A stretch of DNA of 26,086 nucleotides, taken from assembly GCA_039805565.1 (NCBI GenBank), contig JBDLTZ010000335.1, forward strand, positions 1 to 26,086, in the 5' to 3' direction. Below the pieces are notes generated by a model. That model worked only from the letters and a program-made list of their open reading frames with translations, had not been told where the DNA came from and made no database searches. The stretch is from CALJIC01 sp039805565 (GTDB taxonomy: Bacteria > Chloroflexota > Chloroflexia > Chloroflexales > Roseiflexaceae). Below, piece after piece: positions 14,116-21,903 of this stretch; positions within the stretch are counted from its first letter, which is position 1, and each line of letters begins with the position of its first letter. The position numbers and the translations under genes were made by a program.

Positions 14116-14234
14116 CAGGACCTCATACCGAGCAAGCGCCACGACGAAACGTCGCGTCATCGTGCAGAAGGCCGCACGATCTGCTGTTCCGCTTCCCCGA
14201 GCAGCGGCTCGCCGGCGCCTTGACGCTCCGTGCC

Positions 14235-14771
14235 TCAGGTTGCGGCGGTCACCGCGGCCGTCGTCGTAGCGGCATCGGCGTGCATCATGATTATCACATA
14301 CCAGCCGAACATGGTGAGCCAGGGGAGATCCGGGTTGGCGAGCGCCTGCGGCTCCACCGTCAGTGCGGCCTTGAGCTTGAACCAGCCCTTGCTGTCATAG
14401 TGGAGCAGCGGGAGCTGCTGGGCGTCGAGCACGGTCAGCCTCGTCTGCCAGGTGTTGGTGGTGAGGTGGTAGGCAAGCCCATCTGCACGGGTGAGGGTGC
14501 CCCCGCCAGTCCAGGTGTTGTGCTGGAAGGTGGCCAGATCCTCGGCGCTCCCGCAGCGGCGCACGGTCACGCGCGACTGCCAGAAGCCGACCCGCTTGAA
14601 GGTCCAGCAGCCGTCGGCGCTTTCTGCGGTTGCGAGCGAGCCCCAGTCGCTACGGAAGCTCAGGGTGGCGACGGGTGCGTCGCGCGCGCGAAGTTCGTAC
14701 ACGCGGCGCATGGCACTCGGCTGCTGCCAGCTCAACTCCTCGGCCGTCGCGACGGCGGCGATCTGCTGCAT
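14235..14771 (-). CDS. Tubby/LURP1/scramblase-like beta-barrel protein (putative)
   Basis: 178 residues. It alternates predicted strands rich in Trp, Phe and charged residues (ELRARDAPVATLSFRSDWGS, CWTFKRVGFWQSRVTVRR, LAYHLTTNTWQTRLTVLDA, LLHYDSKGWFKLKAALTVEP). It ends in a hydrophobic helix (LPWLTMFGWYVIIMMHAD). A 12-strand barrel closed around a C-terminal hydrophobic helix is the hallmark of the LURP1/tubby-C/phospholipid-scramblase superfamily. No function is known for bacterial members. AGGAGGG lies eight bases before ATG 14771. The gene is not obviously in an operon; 75 bp separate it from the membrane protein downstream. Confidence 0.55.
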   Translation of the reverse strand: MQQIAAVATAEELSWQQPSAMRRVYELRARDAPVATLSFRSDWGSLATAESADGCWTFKRVGFWQSRVTVRRCGSAEDLATFQHNTWTGGGTLTRADGLAYHLTTNTWQTRLTVLDAQQLPLLHYDSKGWFKLKAALTVEPQALANPDLPWLTMFGWYVIIMMHADAATTTAAVTAAT

Positions 14772-14881
14772 AACGTGCCCTCCTTGTCGTGCAATATCAC
14801 CGTCGCTATGGCGGCAACGATCGTGCCACAGCTGTCGGCACTGGAGGGTGAAGGTTCCATCTGTGCGTGGGGGTTCTTCCC

Positions 14882-14910
14882 TTGACTCTCAAGCCGCTTG
14901 AGACGCTACA
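14882..14910 (+). promoter_or_regulatory. Promoter with embedded 17-bp palindrome upstream of the alkyltransferase-like gene
   Basis: A -35-like TTGACT (14882-14887) is followed by the perfect palindrome TCTCAAG-CCG-CTTGAGA (14887-14903), then GCTACAGT as a weak -10 at 17-19 bp. A palindrome between -35 and -10 is a typical repressor site. About 90 bp separate it from the ATG at 14997. Confidence 0.45.
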
Positions 14911-14996
14911 GTCGTGATCGGCGACGGGAACGAGCAGACAGCGTCGAGCCCTCGTCGAGCGCCTGGGTTCGTGACGTCCAAGAGGAGCCATACCGT

Positions 14997-15476
14997 ATGC
15001 CGAAGTCCGCGATTGACCGCCTGAACGCCTCGAAGCAGCCCCATGTCGTCAGCCCCATCCCGCCCGGCTTCCCCGGCGCCGCCACGGCGAGTTCGATGGT
15101 TGTCTCCTCGCCTCGCGAGGTGGACGCGCTGATCCGCCGCATTCCGCCGGGGCGGCTCGCCACCCTGGACGAGCTCCGCGCCCACCTGGCGCGGCGCCAC
15201 GGGGCAGAGATCGCCTGCCCGGTCTCGACAGCGATCTTCGTCAACGTGGCCGCCCAGGCCGCCGAGGAGTTCGTGGCGATGGGCGAGGAGGCGATCACGC
15301 CCTACTGGCGCGTGCTGCGTCCCGGCGGGCGGCTCAACGCGAAGTACCCGGGTGGTGTCAAGGCCCAGCGAGTGCGCCTGGAGGCCGAGGGCCACACCGT
15401 TGTGCAGCGCCGGCGCGACCTGGTGGTGGAGGGCTACGAGGCGGCGCTCTGCACCATGGAGGAGGTGGAGCGGTGA
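14997..15476 (+). CDS. MGMT-family alkyltransferase-like protein lacking the active-site Cys
   Basis: 159 residues. It has an MGMT-type winged-helix DNA-binding region (IRRIPPGRLATLDELRAHLARRHG) followed by the region that in O6-alkylguanine-DNA methyltransferases contains PCHRV; here it reads PYWRV (residues 102-106), with RPGGRLNAKYPGG after it. The acceptor Cys is thus replaced, as in ATL proteins, which bind alkylated DNA and flag it for nucleotide-excision repair without transferring the alkyl group. ATG at 14997 with AGAGGAG about nine bases upstream; an in-frame reading from 14898 would include the palindromic promoter and is unlikely. Its stop overlaps the GTG start of a membrane protein gene. 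Confidence 0.7.
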   Translation: MPKSAIDRLNASKQPHVVSPIPPGFPGAATASSMVVSSPREVDALIRRIPPGRLATLDELRAHLARRHGAEIACPVSTAIFVNVAAQAAEEFVAMGEEAITPYWRVLRPGGRLNAKYPGGVKAQRVRLEAEGHTVVQRRRDLVVEGYEAALCTMEEVER

Positions 15477-15877
15477 GCTATCTGAACGTGCTTGTCCGCG
15501 GCTTCTTGATCTGGCTCGTGCCGTTTCTGGTGAGCTTCGGCTTCTACACGCCGTCGGGCGAGCTCACCACTTCGTACGCGCTGTTCAAGTCGGTGATGGT
15601 GCTGACCCTCACCTGGACGACCCTGGCCGTGAACCTCCTCCGCCCGCCGCGCGGGTTGTCGCCGTGGCTGGTGGCGGCCGCCTACCTGCTGCTCAACGTC
15701 GTCCTGGACGTGCTGGTGCTCGTGCCCCTGATGGACCTGACGGCGATGGCCTACGTCGAGCAGATCGGGCTGGTCTACCTCCTCATCCCCTCGCTCACCG
15801 TTGTGCTGCTGCGGAGTCCGGGGGTTTCGGGCGCGAATGCAGGACAAGCGCCGGCATCATCGCTCACTCGCGGGTGA
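15473..15877 (+). CDS. Small integral membrane protein, four predicted segments
   Basis: 134 residues with four hydrophobic segments: VLVRGFLIWLVPFLVSFGFY, YALFKSVMVLTLTWTTLAVNLL, LVAAAYLLLNVVLDVLVLVPLM, and IGLVYLLIPSLTVVLL. I do not recognise a named family with certainty. The GTG start overlaps the upstream stop (GTGA), so it is coupled to the alkyltransferase-like gene. The last 20 or so residues (ANAGQAPASSLTRG) are polar. Confidence 0.7.
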   Translation: MSYLNVLVRGFLIWLVPFLVSFGFYTPSGELTTSYALFKSVMVLTLTWTTLAVNLLRPPRGLSPWLVAAAYLLLNVVLDVLVLVPLMDLTAMAYVEQIGLVYLLIPSLTVVLLRSPGVSGANAGQAPASSLTRG

Positions 15878-15910
15878 CGCACGGCGCCTGCTGGGGTTGG
15901 AAAGGCTTCC

Positions 15911-16276
15911 TTACTGCTCGCTCAGGGCGATGCAGTTGCCCTCGCTGTCCTCGAACTCCGCCACCCAGCCATACGCGCCGATCGACGTTTTGGGGTAGAG
16001 CACCCGCCCTCCGGCGCGCTCCACAGCGCTGAGCGTTTCGTCGATGCTTGCGACTCGAAAGTAGACGCGGGCGCCCTGTTTCCCGGGGACGTAGCTGTCG
16101 CCCCTGGCGAGGGCGCCCGTGATCCCACCCGCCTCGCCGGCGTCGGGGAAGTTCGCCATCTGGTTGCCGTCCAGATCCACCCGCTCCAGATCACAGTCGA
16201 ACACGGCGCCGTAGAACGCGGCAGCCCGGTCGAGGTCGAGGACCGGGATCTCGAAGTACACAACCGGGTTGCGCAC
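15911..16276 (-). CDS. VOC (glyoxalase/bleomycin resistance) family protein, single domain
   Basis: 121 residues. One vicinal-oxygen-chelate domain: VVYFEIPVLDLDRAAAFYGAVF at the N-terminus, ARVYFRVASIDETLSAVERAGGRVLYPKT in the middle and GWVAEFEDSEGNCIAL at the end, the Glu being a likely metal ligand. These enzymes act on lactoylglutathione-like adducts, antibiotics or aromatics; the substrate is unknown. The GTG start has AGGAGG five bases upstream. It lies 27 bp after the two-domain VOC gene on the same strand, probably as one operon. Confidence 0.88.
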   Translation of the reverse strand: MRNPVVYFEIPVLDLDRAAAFYGAVFDCDLERVDLDGNQMANFPDAGEAGGITGALARGDSYVPGKQGARVYFRVASIDETLSAVERAGGRVLYPKTSIGAYGWVAEFEDSEGNCIALSEQ

Positions 16277-16303
16277 TGGCTCCTCCTGAGCAACGCTCGG
16301 TCT

Positions 16304-17086
16304 TCAACGGGCTTCGGTTGCCGACACCTCGACGATCTTGAACTGCGCGCCTGCGGGGTCGGCCAGGGCGGCCATGCGACCGAAGGGCGTGGGCTCGATG
16401 GCGCTCAGGGCCTTGCCACCGTTGGCCGTCACCGTGGCCACCGCGGCGTCGGCGTCGACCACGCCGAAGTAGGTGATCCACTGGGGCGGAAACGCGCCCC
16501 AGGCCGGGTCGGTCTGCATCACCGCGCAGAGCATCTGCTCGCCGCGCTTGAACACGTAGTACTCGGGGCCGCCCGGCATCGGCTCGGCCGTGGCGCCGAG
16601 CAGCGCGCAGTAGAAGTCGCGGGCCTGCTGCGCGTTGGGCGAGTACAGCTCGTACCAGGCCGCGGCGCCGTGCTTGTCATTCACTTCTGAGCCGATATGC
16701 TCGCCCGCCTGCCAGAAGCCGAACGGGGCACCTGTCGGGTCTTCGAGCACGGCCATACTGCTGAAGGGGGCCACGCTCATCGTCGGGACGTGCACCTTCG
16801 CGCCGAGCTCCGCCGCCCGGGCCACATCGGCCTCGATGTCGTCGGTGGCGAAGTAGAGGCTCCAGGTGGCGGGCACCGGCGGGGAGCCGGGCATGGGGCC
16901 GCCCAGACCGGCGGCGATCCGCCCCTCAGCTCGGGCGTTGGTGTAGCCGCCGTACTCGGGGGCGCCGATGTCGTACTCCCAGCCGAACACGGTGTGGTAG
17001 AACGAGCGCGCCCTGTCGAGGTCGGGCGTGGTCAGGTCGACCCAGGTGGGCGTTCCGGCCGGCTTGGGCTGCGTATGCGTCGTCAT
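16304..17086 (-). CDS. Two-domain VOC family protein (Cfp30B-like)
   Basis: 260 residues with two tandem glyoxalase-fold domains: GTPTWVDLTTPDLDRARSFYHTVFGW (about 10-35) and, after residue 125, AAAWYELYSPNAQQARDFYCALLGA. Each ends in a 'DPxGAxF' strand (LEDPTGAPFGFWQAGEH; LADPAGAQFKIVEV). This arrangement is that of the mycobacterial Cfp30B group. Activity is unknown. ATG at 17086 has AGGAGA four bases upstream; a longer in-frame start at 17119 is less likely. It is followed by the single-domain VOC gene. Confidence 0.88.
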   Translation of the reverse strand: MTTHTQPKPAGTPTWVDLTTPDLDRARSFYHTVFGWEYDIGAPEYGGYTNARAEGRIAAGLGGPMPGSPPVPATWSLYFATDDIEADVARAAELGAKVHVPTMSVAPFSSMAVLEDPTGAPFGFWQAGEHIGSEVNDKHGAAAWYELYSPNAQQARDFYCALLGATAEPMPGGPEYYVFKRGEQMLCAVMQTDPAWGAFPPQWITYFGVVDADAAVATVTANGGKALSAIEPTPFGRMAALADPAGAQFKIVEVSATEAR

Positions 17087-17168
17087 CACGTCTCCTTTTT
17101 GCTCTCCACGAACAGCCATGGCGCTGAGCGAGGGAACGAATGCGCGGCGAGCACGGTCGCCGTCGCGA

Positions 17169-17525
17169 TTACTGCGCTCGTGTCAACTGGCTGGATACGA
17201 AGGCCAGCGCCTCGCGGGCAAGGGCGAGCCAGTCGGCCTCGCCGTTGGCGTCGACCGCGAGCCACTCGCGCATCACGCGGCCATGCCCCGGATCGAATCG
17301 CTCCCCCGCTCCCCCGGCGACCAGGGCGTCAACCCGCTGCCGCGGGAGCTTGACCACTAATCTGCCCTTCACCAGCATGGTGAAGATCGTGTGCTCAACC
17401 TTCAGGCTCCCTGCGCCGAAGCTGCGCCTGGGGCTTCCCGACTCGTGGGTCACTCCGGGATGTCCGAGGAGTTCTGTGACGAGCGTGCTGTATCGAGCCT
17501 CTGGCGTGGCGAGTTGATGATCCAT
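17169..17525 (-). CDS. YjbR/TfoX-like small protein
   Basis: 118 residues. The segment HTIFTMLVKGRLVVKLPRQRVDALVAGGAGERFDPGHGRVMREWLAV matches the TfoX-N/MmcQ-YjbR type of small alpha/beta proteins, including the typical FxMLVKGRLVxKLP strand and the C-terminal WLALAREALAFV helix. Bacterial members of this kind have no known activity; similarity to the competence regulator TfoX is structural and does not imply that role. ATG at 17525; the ribosome-binding site is weak. Confidence 0.75.
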   Translation of the reverse strand: MDHQLATPEARYSTLVTELLGHPGVTHESGSPRRSFGAGSLKVEHTIFTMLVKGRLVVKLPRQRVDALVAGGAGERFDPGHGRVMREWLAVDANGEADWLALAREALAFVSSQLTRAQ

Positions 17526-17601
17526 GCCTACGCACCATCGCTTTCGCGCTGTGTTGTGTGTGAGTGCCAGGATAGCACAAGTGTTCCATCCGCGCCACCC
17601 G

Positions 17602-18000
17602 CTATTCGACGGTGCGCTTCAGGGCGCGCCAGCCACCGGCACGATTGTTCGCAATGATCTGCTGAAGCATGGTCTTAAGCGCAGGCCGGTTCACCGTTTC
17701 GCCCTGCCGAATGGCGATGGTGCGCGCGGTCTTGTTATCGTGACCGCCGGTGATGATACCCGCCGGATCGGGGACAATGCCGCCATCATAAAGAAAGATG
17801 TTGACGTGCGTCTTGGCCGCGAGCAGGGCGCAGATGTTCCCCTCCAGCACGAAATACGGCTGGCTCGTGCGCTTGATCGTTTCGCGCACGTCCGGGTCGG
17901 CGGCGTGTACCAGTTCGCGAACCTCCTGGCAGATTGCCTGCTGCCAGACTGGGAGCGCGTCGATGTAGGCATCAACGCGTGGGTCAGCGATAAAGGTCAT
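17602..18000 (-). CDS. DUF1801 family protein
   Basis: 132 residues. Family pattern: VDAYIDALPVWQQAICQEVRELVHAADPDVRETIKRTSQPYFVLEGNICALLAAKTHVNIFLYDG, with the conserved ETIKR.xxP segment and the FxxxK/HV-F-Y strand. Members are small YdhG-like proteins of unknown function. ATG at 18000 with GGAG eight bases upstream; reading further to 18063 would cross a palindrome and is unlikely. The DHFR-like gene is upstream on the same strand, 59 bp away. Confidence 0.82.
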   Translation of the reverse strand: MTFIADPRVDAYIDALPVWQQAICQEVRELVHAADPDVRETIKRTSQPYFVLEGNICALLAAKTHVNIFLYDGGIVPDPAGIITGGHDNKTARTIAIRQGETVNRPALKTMLQQIIANNRAGGWRALKRTVE

Positions 18001-18041
18001 CGTCGTTGCTCCATGACCGCTGTATGCACCATCATCTCGGC

Positions 18042-18059
18042 CTCCCGAGCGCTCGGGAG
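18042..18059. repeat. Perfect 18-bp palindrome between the DHFR-like and DUF1801 genes
   Basis: CTCCCGAGC/GCTCGGGAG is perfectly self-complementary and lies directly after the stop of the DHFR-like gene. There is no T-tract. It may be an operator for the DUF1801 gene or a processing/termination structure. Confidence 0.5.
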
Positions 18060-18596
18060 TCATCGTAGTACGCGAAACTGGATGTGGGTGACCCCGAGGG
18101 ACTCAAGCACCCGCGTGCGCTCCAGGGTCAGCGGCGGCAGCTGCTCGAACAAGCGCAGCCCATCGCCGAGGAGCCTGGAGACGAGATGGAGCTGGATTTC
18201 GTCAACCAGACCGGCGCGCAGAAACTCCCGCGCCGTCTGGGCGCCACCCGCGATGCAAACGACCTTCGCCCCGGCGGCCGCCTGGGCCTCTGCCAGGATG
18301 CGCTCGATCGTGGGAACAAAGGAAAAGGTCACCCCGCTGGTAGTGACCGGCGGCCGCTCGGTGCGGGTCAGGACGAAGTGCGGCACCTTGTAGGGCGTCT
18401 CGAAGCCGTCCGGCTGCTCGCCAAACGCCCGCCGGCCAAGCACCATTGCCCCAATGCCCTGGAGCAGCTCGTCGATCACCGCGGGCGCGCTCCCCTCTGG
18501 CGCGAAGTACCAGTCGTGCAGCCCCGCGTCGTCATTGTTTGGCCCGGCGACGAAGCCGTCGAGCGACATCGCCATATCGATGACCACCTTGCCCAT
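18060..18596 (-). CDS. Dihydrofolate reductase/RibD C-terminal-fold family protein
   Basis: 178 residues. N-terminal MGKVVIDMAMSLDGFVAGPNND is the signature of the RibD-C/DHFR-like family, followed by GAMVLGRRAFGE, PHFVLTRTERPP and the NADPH-binding-type segment KVVCIAGGAQTAREFLRAGLVDEIQLHLV. These proteins resemble the reductase domain of riboflavin biosynthesis but stand-alone members like this one have no assigned substrate. ATG at 18596 preceded by GGAGAGGGAA. Confidence 0.88.
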   Translation of the reverse strand: MGKVVIDMAMSLDGFVAGPNNDDAGLHDWYFAPEGSAPAVIDELLQGIGAMVLGRRAFGEQPDGFETPYKVPHFVLTRTERPPVTTSGVTFSFVPTIERILAEAQAAAGAKVVCIAGGAQTAREFLRAGLVDEIQLHLVSRLLGDGLRLFEQLPPLTLERTRVLESLGVTHIQFRVLR

Positions 18597-18633
18597 TGCA
18601 GCTTCCCTCTCCTGACGTCTGGCGCTGACACCA

Positions 18634-18858
18634 TCAGTGATCACGCTCAGCAAAGGCCAGGCCCTGGGCGGCGAGGGCCTCGCGGAGCAGCCGGATCGCC
18701 CTCGGGCCGACGCCGTGGAGCCGCAGCAGCTCAGCCTCGCTCACTGACGTGAGCTGCGCGAGCCGGGTGTATCCGGCGGCCGAGAGCGCTCGCCCCGCCG
18801 GCGCCCCGATACCCCGTGGCAGATCGCTTTCAGGCTCCCGGCCGGTTTCGTCGCTCAT
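18634..18858 (-). CDS. Small helix-hairpin-helix protein
   Basis: 74 residues. After a polar N-terminus, two helix-hairpin-helix-like units are seen: LPRGIGAPAGRALSAAGYTRLAQL and LLRLHGVGPRAIRLLREAL, with the GVGP hairpin that contacts the DNA backbone (similar to the RNA polymerase alpha C-terminal domain or DUF4332-like proteins). Its ATG overlaps the stop of the alpha/beta hydrolase gene (ATGA at 18855-18858), so the two are co-translated. Confidence 0.75.
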   Translation of the reverse strand: MSDETGREPESDLPRGIGAPAGRALSAAGYTRLAQLTSVSEAELLRLHGVGPRAIRLLREALAAQGLAFAERDH

Positions 18859-19691
18859 CCTGGCACCCCCGCACTGGCAGCCGACTGCACTGGCGCATCG
18901 AGGAAGGGAGTGACGACGGCGGCGAGCAGCGGCGAGGCGAAGCTGTCGTAGTGCGTGGTGCCGGGCAGGATGGCCAGGCGCGAGGCCGGCATCTTCGCGC
19001 GGTCCCAGCCGGCGTCCTCCTTGCCGCCGCCAAGCAGCCCGTAGAAGGCCGCGGCGTGGGTAGGCGGGACGCTGTCGGCGTCGCCGTAGACCAGCAGGGT
19101 CGGCACACGCAGGGCGGCCACCTCGGCCGACCAGTCGTAGTGCTGGCGCTCCAGGTCGCCCATCTTGTCCAGCAGCCGTGGGAACTGCTCCGGGTACGGG
19201 GCGACCGCCACGTAGAACTCGTGCATCGGCGAGCCGCGGAACATCTCGGCGGCCTCGCCGCTGATCTGCCCGACCGCGGCGATGATCTCCGGATACCAGC
19301 CAGTCATTGCGAAGGGGGCCGAGACGACCACCAGCTTGCGCACGCGCTCAGGGTGCTGGATGGCGACGCGCAGCGCGACGCCCCCGCCCAGCGAATAGCC
19401 CATCACGTCCGCCTGTGCGACCTGGAGATGGTCGAGCAGCGCGGCAATGTCGTCGCCCATCAGCTCGTAGCGCAGCGGGCGGTCGATGTCAGCAGTGCGG
19501 CCGTGGGCCTGGAGGTCTACCGCGATCACCTGCCGGCCCTCGGCGAGGCAGGGCAGCAGCTCGCCGAACATCCCGGTCATCCCCAGGCCGCCGTGCAGCA
19601 GCACGAGCGGCTCGCCCGCGCCGTGGATCTTATAGTACATCCGCAGGCCATTCACCGGGGCGTAACCCGAGCGAGAGATCGCGTCTGCCAT
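18855..19691 (-). CDS. Alpha/beta hydrolase
   Basis: 278 residues. Oxyanion region LLHGGLGMTG (about 31-40), nucleophile elbow GYSLGG (Ser100), acidic residue in VYGDADSVPP (Asp204 or Asp206) and catalytic His in GTTHYDSF (His247) give a full triad. The family covers esterases, haloperoxidase-like and C-C hydrolases; the substrate cannot be inferred. ATG at 19691 with AAAGGA about six bases upstream. It is first in a two-gene unit with the HhH protein. Confidence 0.9.
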   Translation of the reverse strand: MADAISRSGYAPVNGLRMYYKIHGAGEPLVLLHGGLGMTGMFGELLPCLAEGRQVIAVDLQAHGRTADIDRPLRYELMGDDIAALLDHLQVAQADVMGYSLGGGVALRVAIQHPERVRKLVVVSAPFAMTGWYPEIIAAVGQISGEAAEMFRGSPMHEFYVAVAPYPEQFPRLLDKMGDLERQHYDWSAEVAALRVPTLLVYGDADSVPPTHAAAFYGLLGGGKEDAGWDRAKMPASRLAILPGTTHYDSFASPLLAAVVTPFLDAPVQSAASAGVPG

Positions 19692-19788
19692 CGTCGTCCT
19701 TTCTGGTTAGCTGCCGCGGGCAGGCGCGGCAGGAGTGCCGCCACATCAGGTAGTCGCCTGCCCAGCCTCCAGATCGACAGGTGCCGTC

Positions 19789-20466
19789 TCACGCTTGTTT
19801 GGCAGTCAGATCCTTGTCTTCCATTTCCCAGGCATGATCGAGCGTGTGAAAGGCGGTGTGCCGGATCAAGTACCGCAGCGGCCACTTGCCGGCCAGTTTC
19901 CCCTGTGCGTGATAGTCCTGGATTGCGCAGCAATAGGCATCGCGATGCGTTTTCAGCCCCTCGCCCGTCAGCATCGCACCGTCGGGAGTGTGCACGCCAA
20001 GCCCCTTCGCCCAGTCCTGCTCGTTGGCAAAGACATGAAGAACAATACGGTCCCGATCACGCCCTCCCCCTCGCGGGCCCTTCTGCATCTCAGCCGACAC
20101 GCGCGAGCGCACCTCATCGAAGAACGCCCAGCACGCCCGCAGCAGCGTCAGTTCACGCTCCAGCGCTTCGACCGACATGGCGTGCCGGTCGATGCTCGAG
20201 AACGCGAACGAGATGCCCCAGAAGTCGGTCGAGCCCGTGCCCGGATAGTGCTCGATGACGTCAATATCGGGTCGCAGCGCAAACGCTGCCTCCATCCCCG
20301 CCAGCTTCGCCACCGGCACATACCGCGGAACGTAGGAGCGTAGGCGGTCAATCGCTGCCTGCTCAGTCGGCGCTCCGCGTGCGAGGCCGGGCCAATCCGG
20401 CGCCACCGCCACCACCTTCTTGCCCTTGGGTCCGACTTCCACTGTCACACGAAGAGCGTTTGCCAT
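19789..20466 (-). CDS. DinB-like putative metal-binding protein
   Basis: 225 residues. The N-terminal 50 residues (RVTVEVGPKGKKVVAVAPDWPGLARGAPTEQAAIDRLRSY) resemble a HicB-like small domain. The rest is helical, ending with RYLIRHTAFHTLDHAWEMED, whose spaced His residues fit the metal site of DinB/YfiT-type four-helix proteins (thiol-transferase-like). Such proteins are common in stress gene sets of soil bacteria; no substrate is known. ATG at 20466 with GGAGAA three to four bases upstream. Confidence 0.65.
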   Translation of the reverse strand: MANALRVTVEVGPKGKKVVAVAPDWPGLARGAPTEQAAIDRLRSYVPRYVPVAKLAGMEAAFALRPDIDVIEHYPGTGSTDFWGISFAFSSIDRHAMSVEALERELTLLRACWAFFDEVRSRVSAEMQKGPRGGGRDRDRIVLHVFANEQDWAKGLGVHTPDGAMLTGEGLKTHRDAYCCAIQDYHAQGKLAGKWPLRYLIRHTAFHTLDHAWEMEDKDLTAKQA

Positions 20467-20589
20467 AGCTTCTCCAATCGCACAAGCGGAACCCGCCGGC
20501 ATTCACACCACGTTGACACAGGCCGAGGATTCGGAGCTGCTGCAGCAGCGCCAGGAGTGTGATGAGCTGCTGCTGTCTATCTGATGCGA

Positions 20590-21006
20590 CTACCTGCCGT
20601 GCGTCGCCTCGAGGCCCTCAAGGTAGTGAGGGCTGTACATCAGGCCAAGGATATTCCCAAAGGGGTCAAGCACCGCCGCGGTCACAAAGCCCGCCTCCCG
20701 CTCGATCAGCGGCTGGTAGATCGTCGCACCCATCGCCGTCAGCCGCGCCAGGGCGGCGGTCACGTCATCCACGTGCCAGTAGACGACGCTGCCGCCCGGC
20801 GTTGACGCCGCAGCGGGCGGCGCGTAGCTGCGGTCGATGATCCCGAGCTCGTGCTGATAGTCGCCGAGGCGAAACTCGACATACGCCGGGTGCTCGGCGT
20901 CGGGGCGCTGGAAGTAGGGCTCGACACCCAGCAGCTCACGGTACCACTGGCGGGCCGCCGCGACATCGTCGGCCCAGAAGCTCACCGTCGTCAAACCTCG
21001 TAGCAT
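20590..21006 (-). CDS. VOC family protein, single domain
   Basis: 138 residues: GLTTVSFWADDVAAARQWYRELLGVEPYF at the N-terminus, the strand YVEFRLGDYQHELGII, then YWHVDDVTAALARLTAMGATIYQP and FVTAAVLDPFGNILGLMYSPHY. This is a full glyoxalase-fold domain with a typical 'DPFGN' end. The substrate is unknown. ATG at 21006 has GAGGAG six bases upstream. One of five VOC genes in this 10-kb region. Confidence 0.9.
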   Translation of the reverse strand: MLRGLTTVSFWADDVAAARQWYRELLGVEPYFQRPDAEHPAYVEFRLGDYQHELGIIDRSYAPPAAASTPGGSVVYWHVDDVTAALARLTAMGATIYQPLIEREAGFVTAAVLDPFGNILGLMYSPHYLEGLEATHGR

Positions 21007-21108
21007 GATCGCTCCTCTTCATCACCCTTCTGCTGTTCCCCGCCGCTCCAGCATCGCAGGGGTAGCGGACGTATTCGGCCCGCTATGGCGACAGCTGAGG
21101 TGAGCGCC

Positions 21109-21651
21109 TCAGGCGGTGGTTGGGGGCTCCAACGCCTTGGCGATACTGCCCCTGCGCAGACGCCGATGCCGTCGAAGTTCGGCCCAGTCGTAGGGGTTGT
21201 CGTACATCAGCTGGACGTAGTAATAGTTGACCTGCTCCAGCACCGCACCGGCGAGGAACAGCAGCCCGAGCCACGTATCGGCGGCGGGGGGCGCTCGCCC
21301 CGCCAGCACCCAACTGAGCAGCAGGACAACTGGAAAGAGGGCGATCAGCAGCCAGTTGAGCGAGCGGAGACGCCGGTAGACGGCGAGCACCGAGGCTGGC
21401 ATTGTCCGCCGTCCCTCGCGGAGCAGCCGGAGCTTCCAGCGCCACCAAATCACACCCTGGAGGAGGATGTAGCTGACGACTGCCACGGCGTACCCACGCG
21501 CGATCCAGTCGCTCCAGGCGCCATCACGCGCGGCAAACCAGAGCAGCAAGGCGGGAAACATCACCGCCGAAAAAAGCTCCCCGCTCCACAGGTAACGGTA
21601 GCGCCGAGCGAGGAACGCCGGATCCGTGGGGGAAGAGGTTTTCTCCTTCAC
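21109..21651 (-). CDS. Predicted membrane protein, four segments
   Basis: 180 residues with four hydrophobic stretches: LFSAVMFPALLLWFAA, GYAVAVVSYILLQGVIWWRW, LNWLLIALFPVVLLLSWVL, and TWLGLLFLAGAVLEQVNYYYVQLMYDN. The C-terminal tail is Arg-rich (ELRRHRRLRRGSIAKAL). The pattern of an aromatic YYYVQLMYDNPYDW segment is distinctive, but I do not recognise a named family. The GTG start at 21651 lacks a strong ribosome-binding site; it lies six bases from the stop of the glycine-zipper gene upstream, so coupling is likely. Confidence 0.68.
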   Translation of the reverse strand: MKEKTSSPTDPAFLARRYRYLWSGELFSAVMFPALLLWFAARDGAWSDWIARGYAVAVVSYILLQGVIWWRWKLRLLREGRRTMPASVLAVYRRLRSLNWLLIALFPVVLLLSWVLAGRAPPAADTWLGLLFLAGAVLEQVNYYYVQLMYDNPYDWAELRRHRRLRRGSIAKALEPPTTA

Positions 21652-21657
21652 ACGGGC

Positions 21658-21831
21658 CTACCGCTGCCCCCGCATCCCGAAGGCGGCACCGAGACCTGCG
21701 CCGATCGCGATCCCGATGCCAATCCCGGCGCCGATGTTGTCGAGCAGAATCCCGAGAGCGGCACCAAGGGCGACACCCAGTCCAATCCCGCCGCCGATGC
21801 CCTGAGCCAGCTTCGAGTTGTCGTTCTGCAT
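21658..21831 (-). CDS. Short glycine-zipper membrane protein
   Basis: 57 residues. Two Gly/Ala/Ile-rich segments (LAQGIGGGIGLGVALGAALGILL and IGAGIGIGIAIGAGLGAAFGM) with GxxxG spacing form a helical glycine-zipper hairpin likely to sit in the membrane. The second of two adjacent ATGs (21831) has better spacing from GGGAGG. It directly precedes the four-segment membrane protein gene. Confidence 0.7.
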   Translation of the reverse strand: MQNDNSKLAQGIGGGIGLGVALGAALGILLDNIGAGIGIGIAIGAGLGAAFGMRGQR

Positions 21832-21903
21832 CATACCCTCCCTGTGGTGATGGCGATTCCGCCAGTGCAGCCGTAGCAAGTTCCAGGCGAGTGATTGTCC
21901 ACC

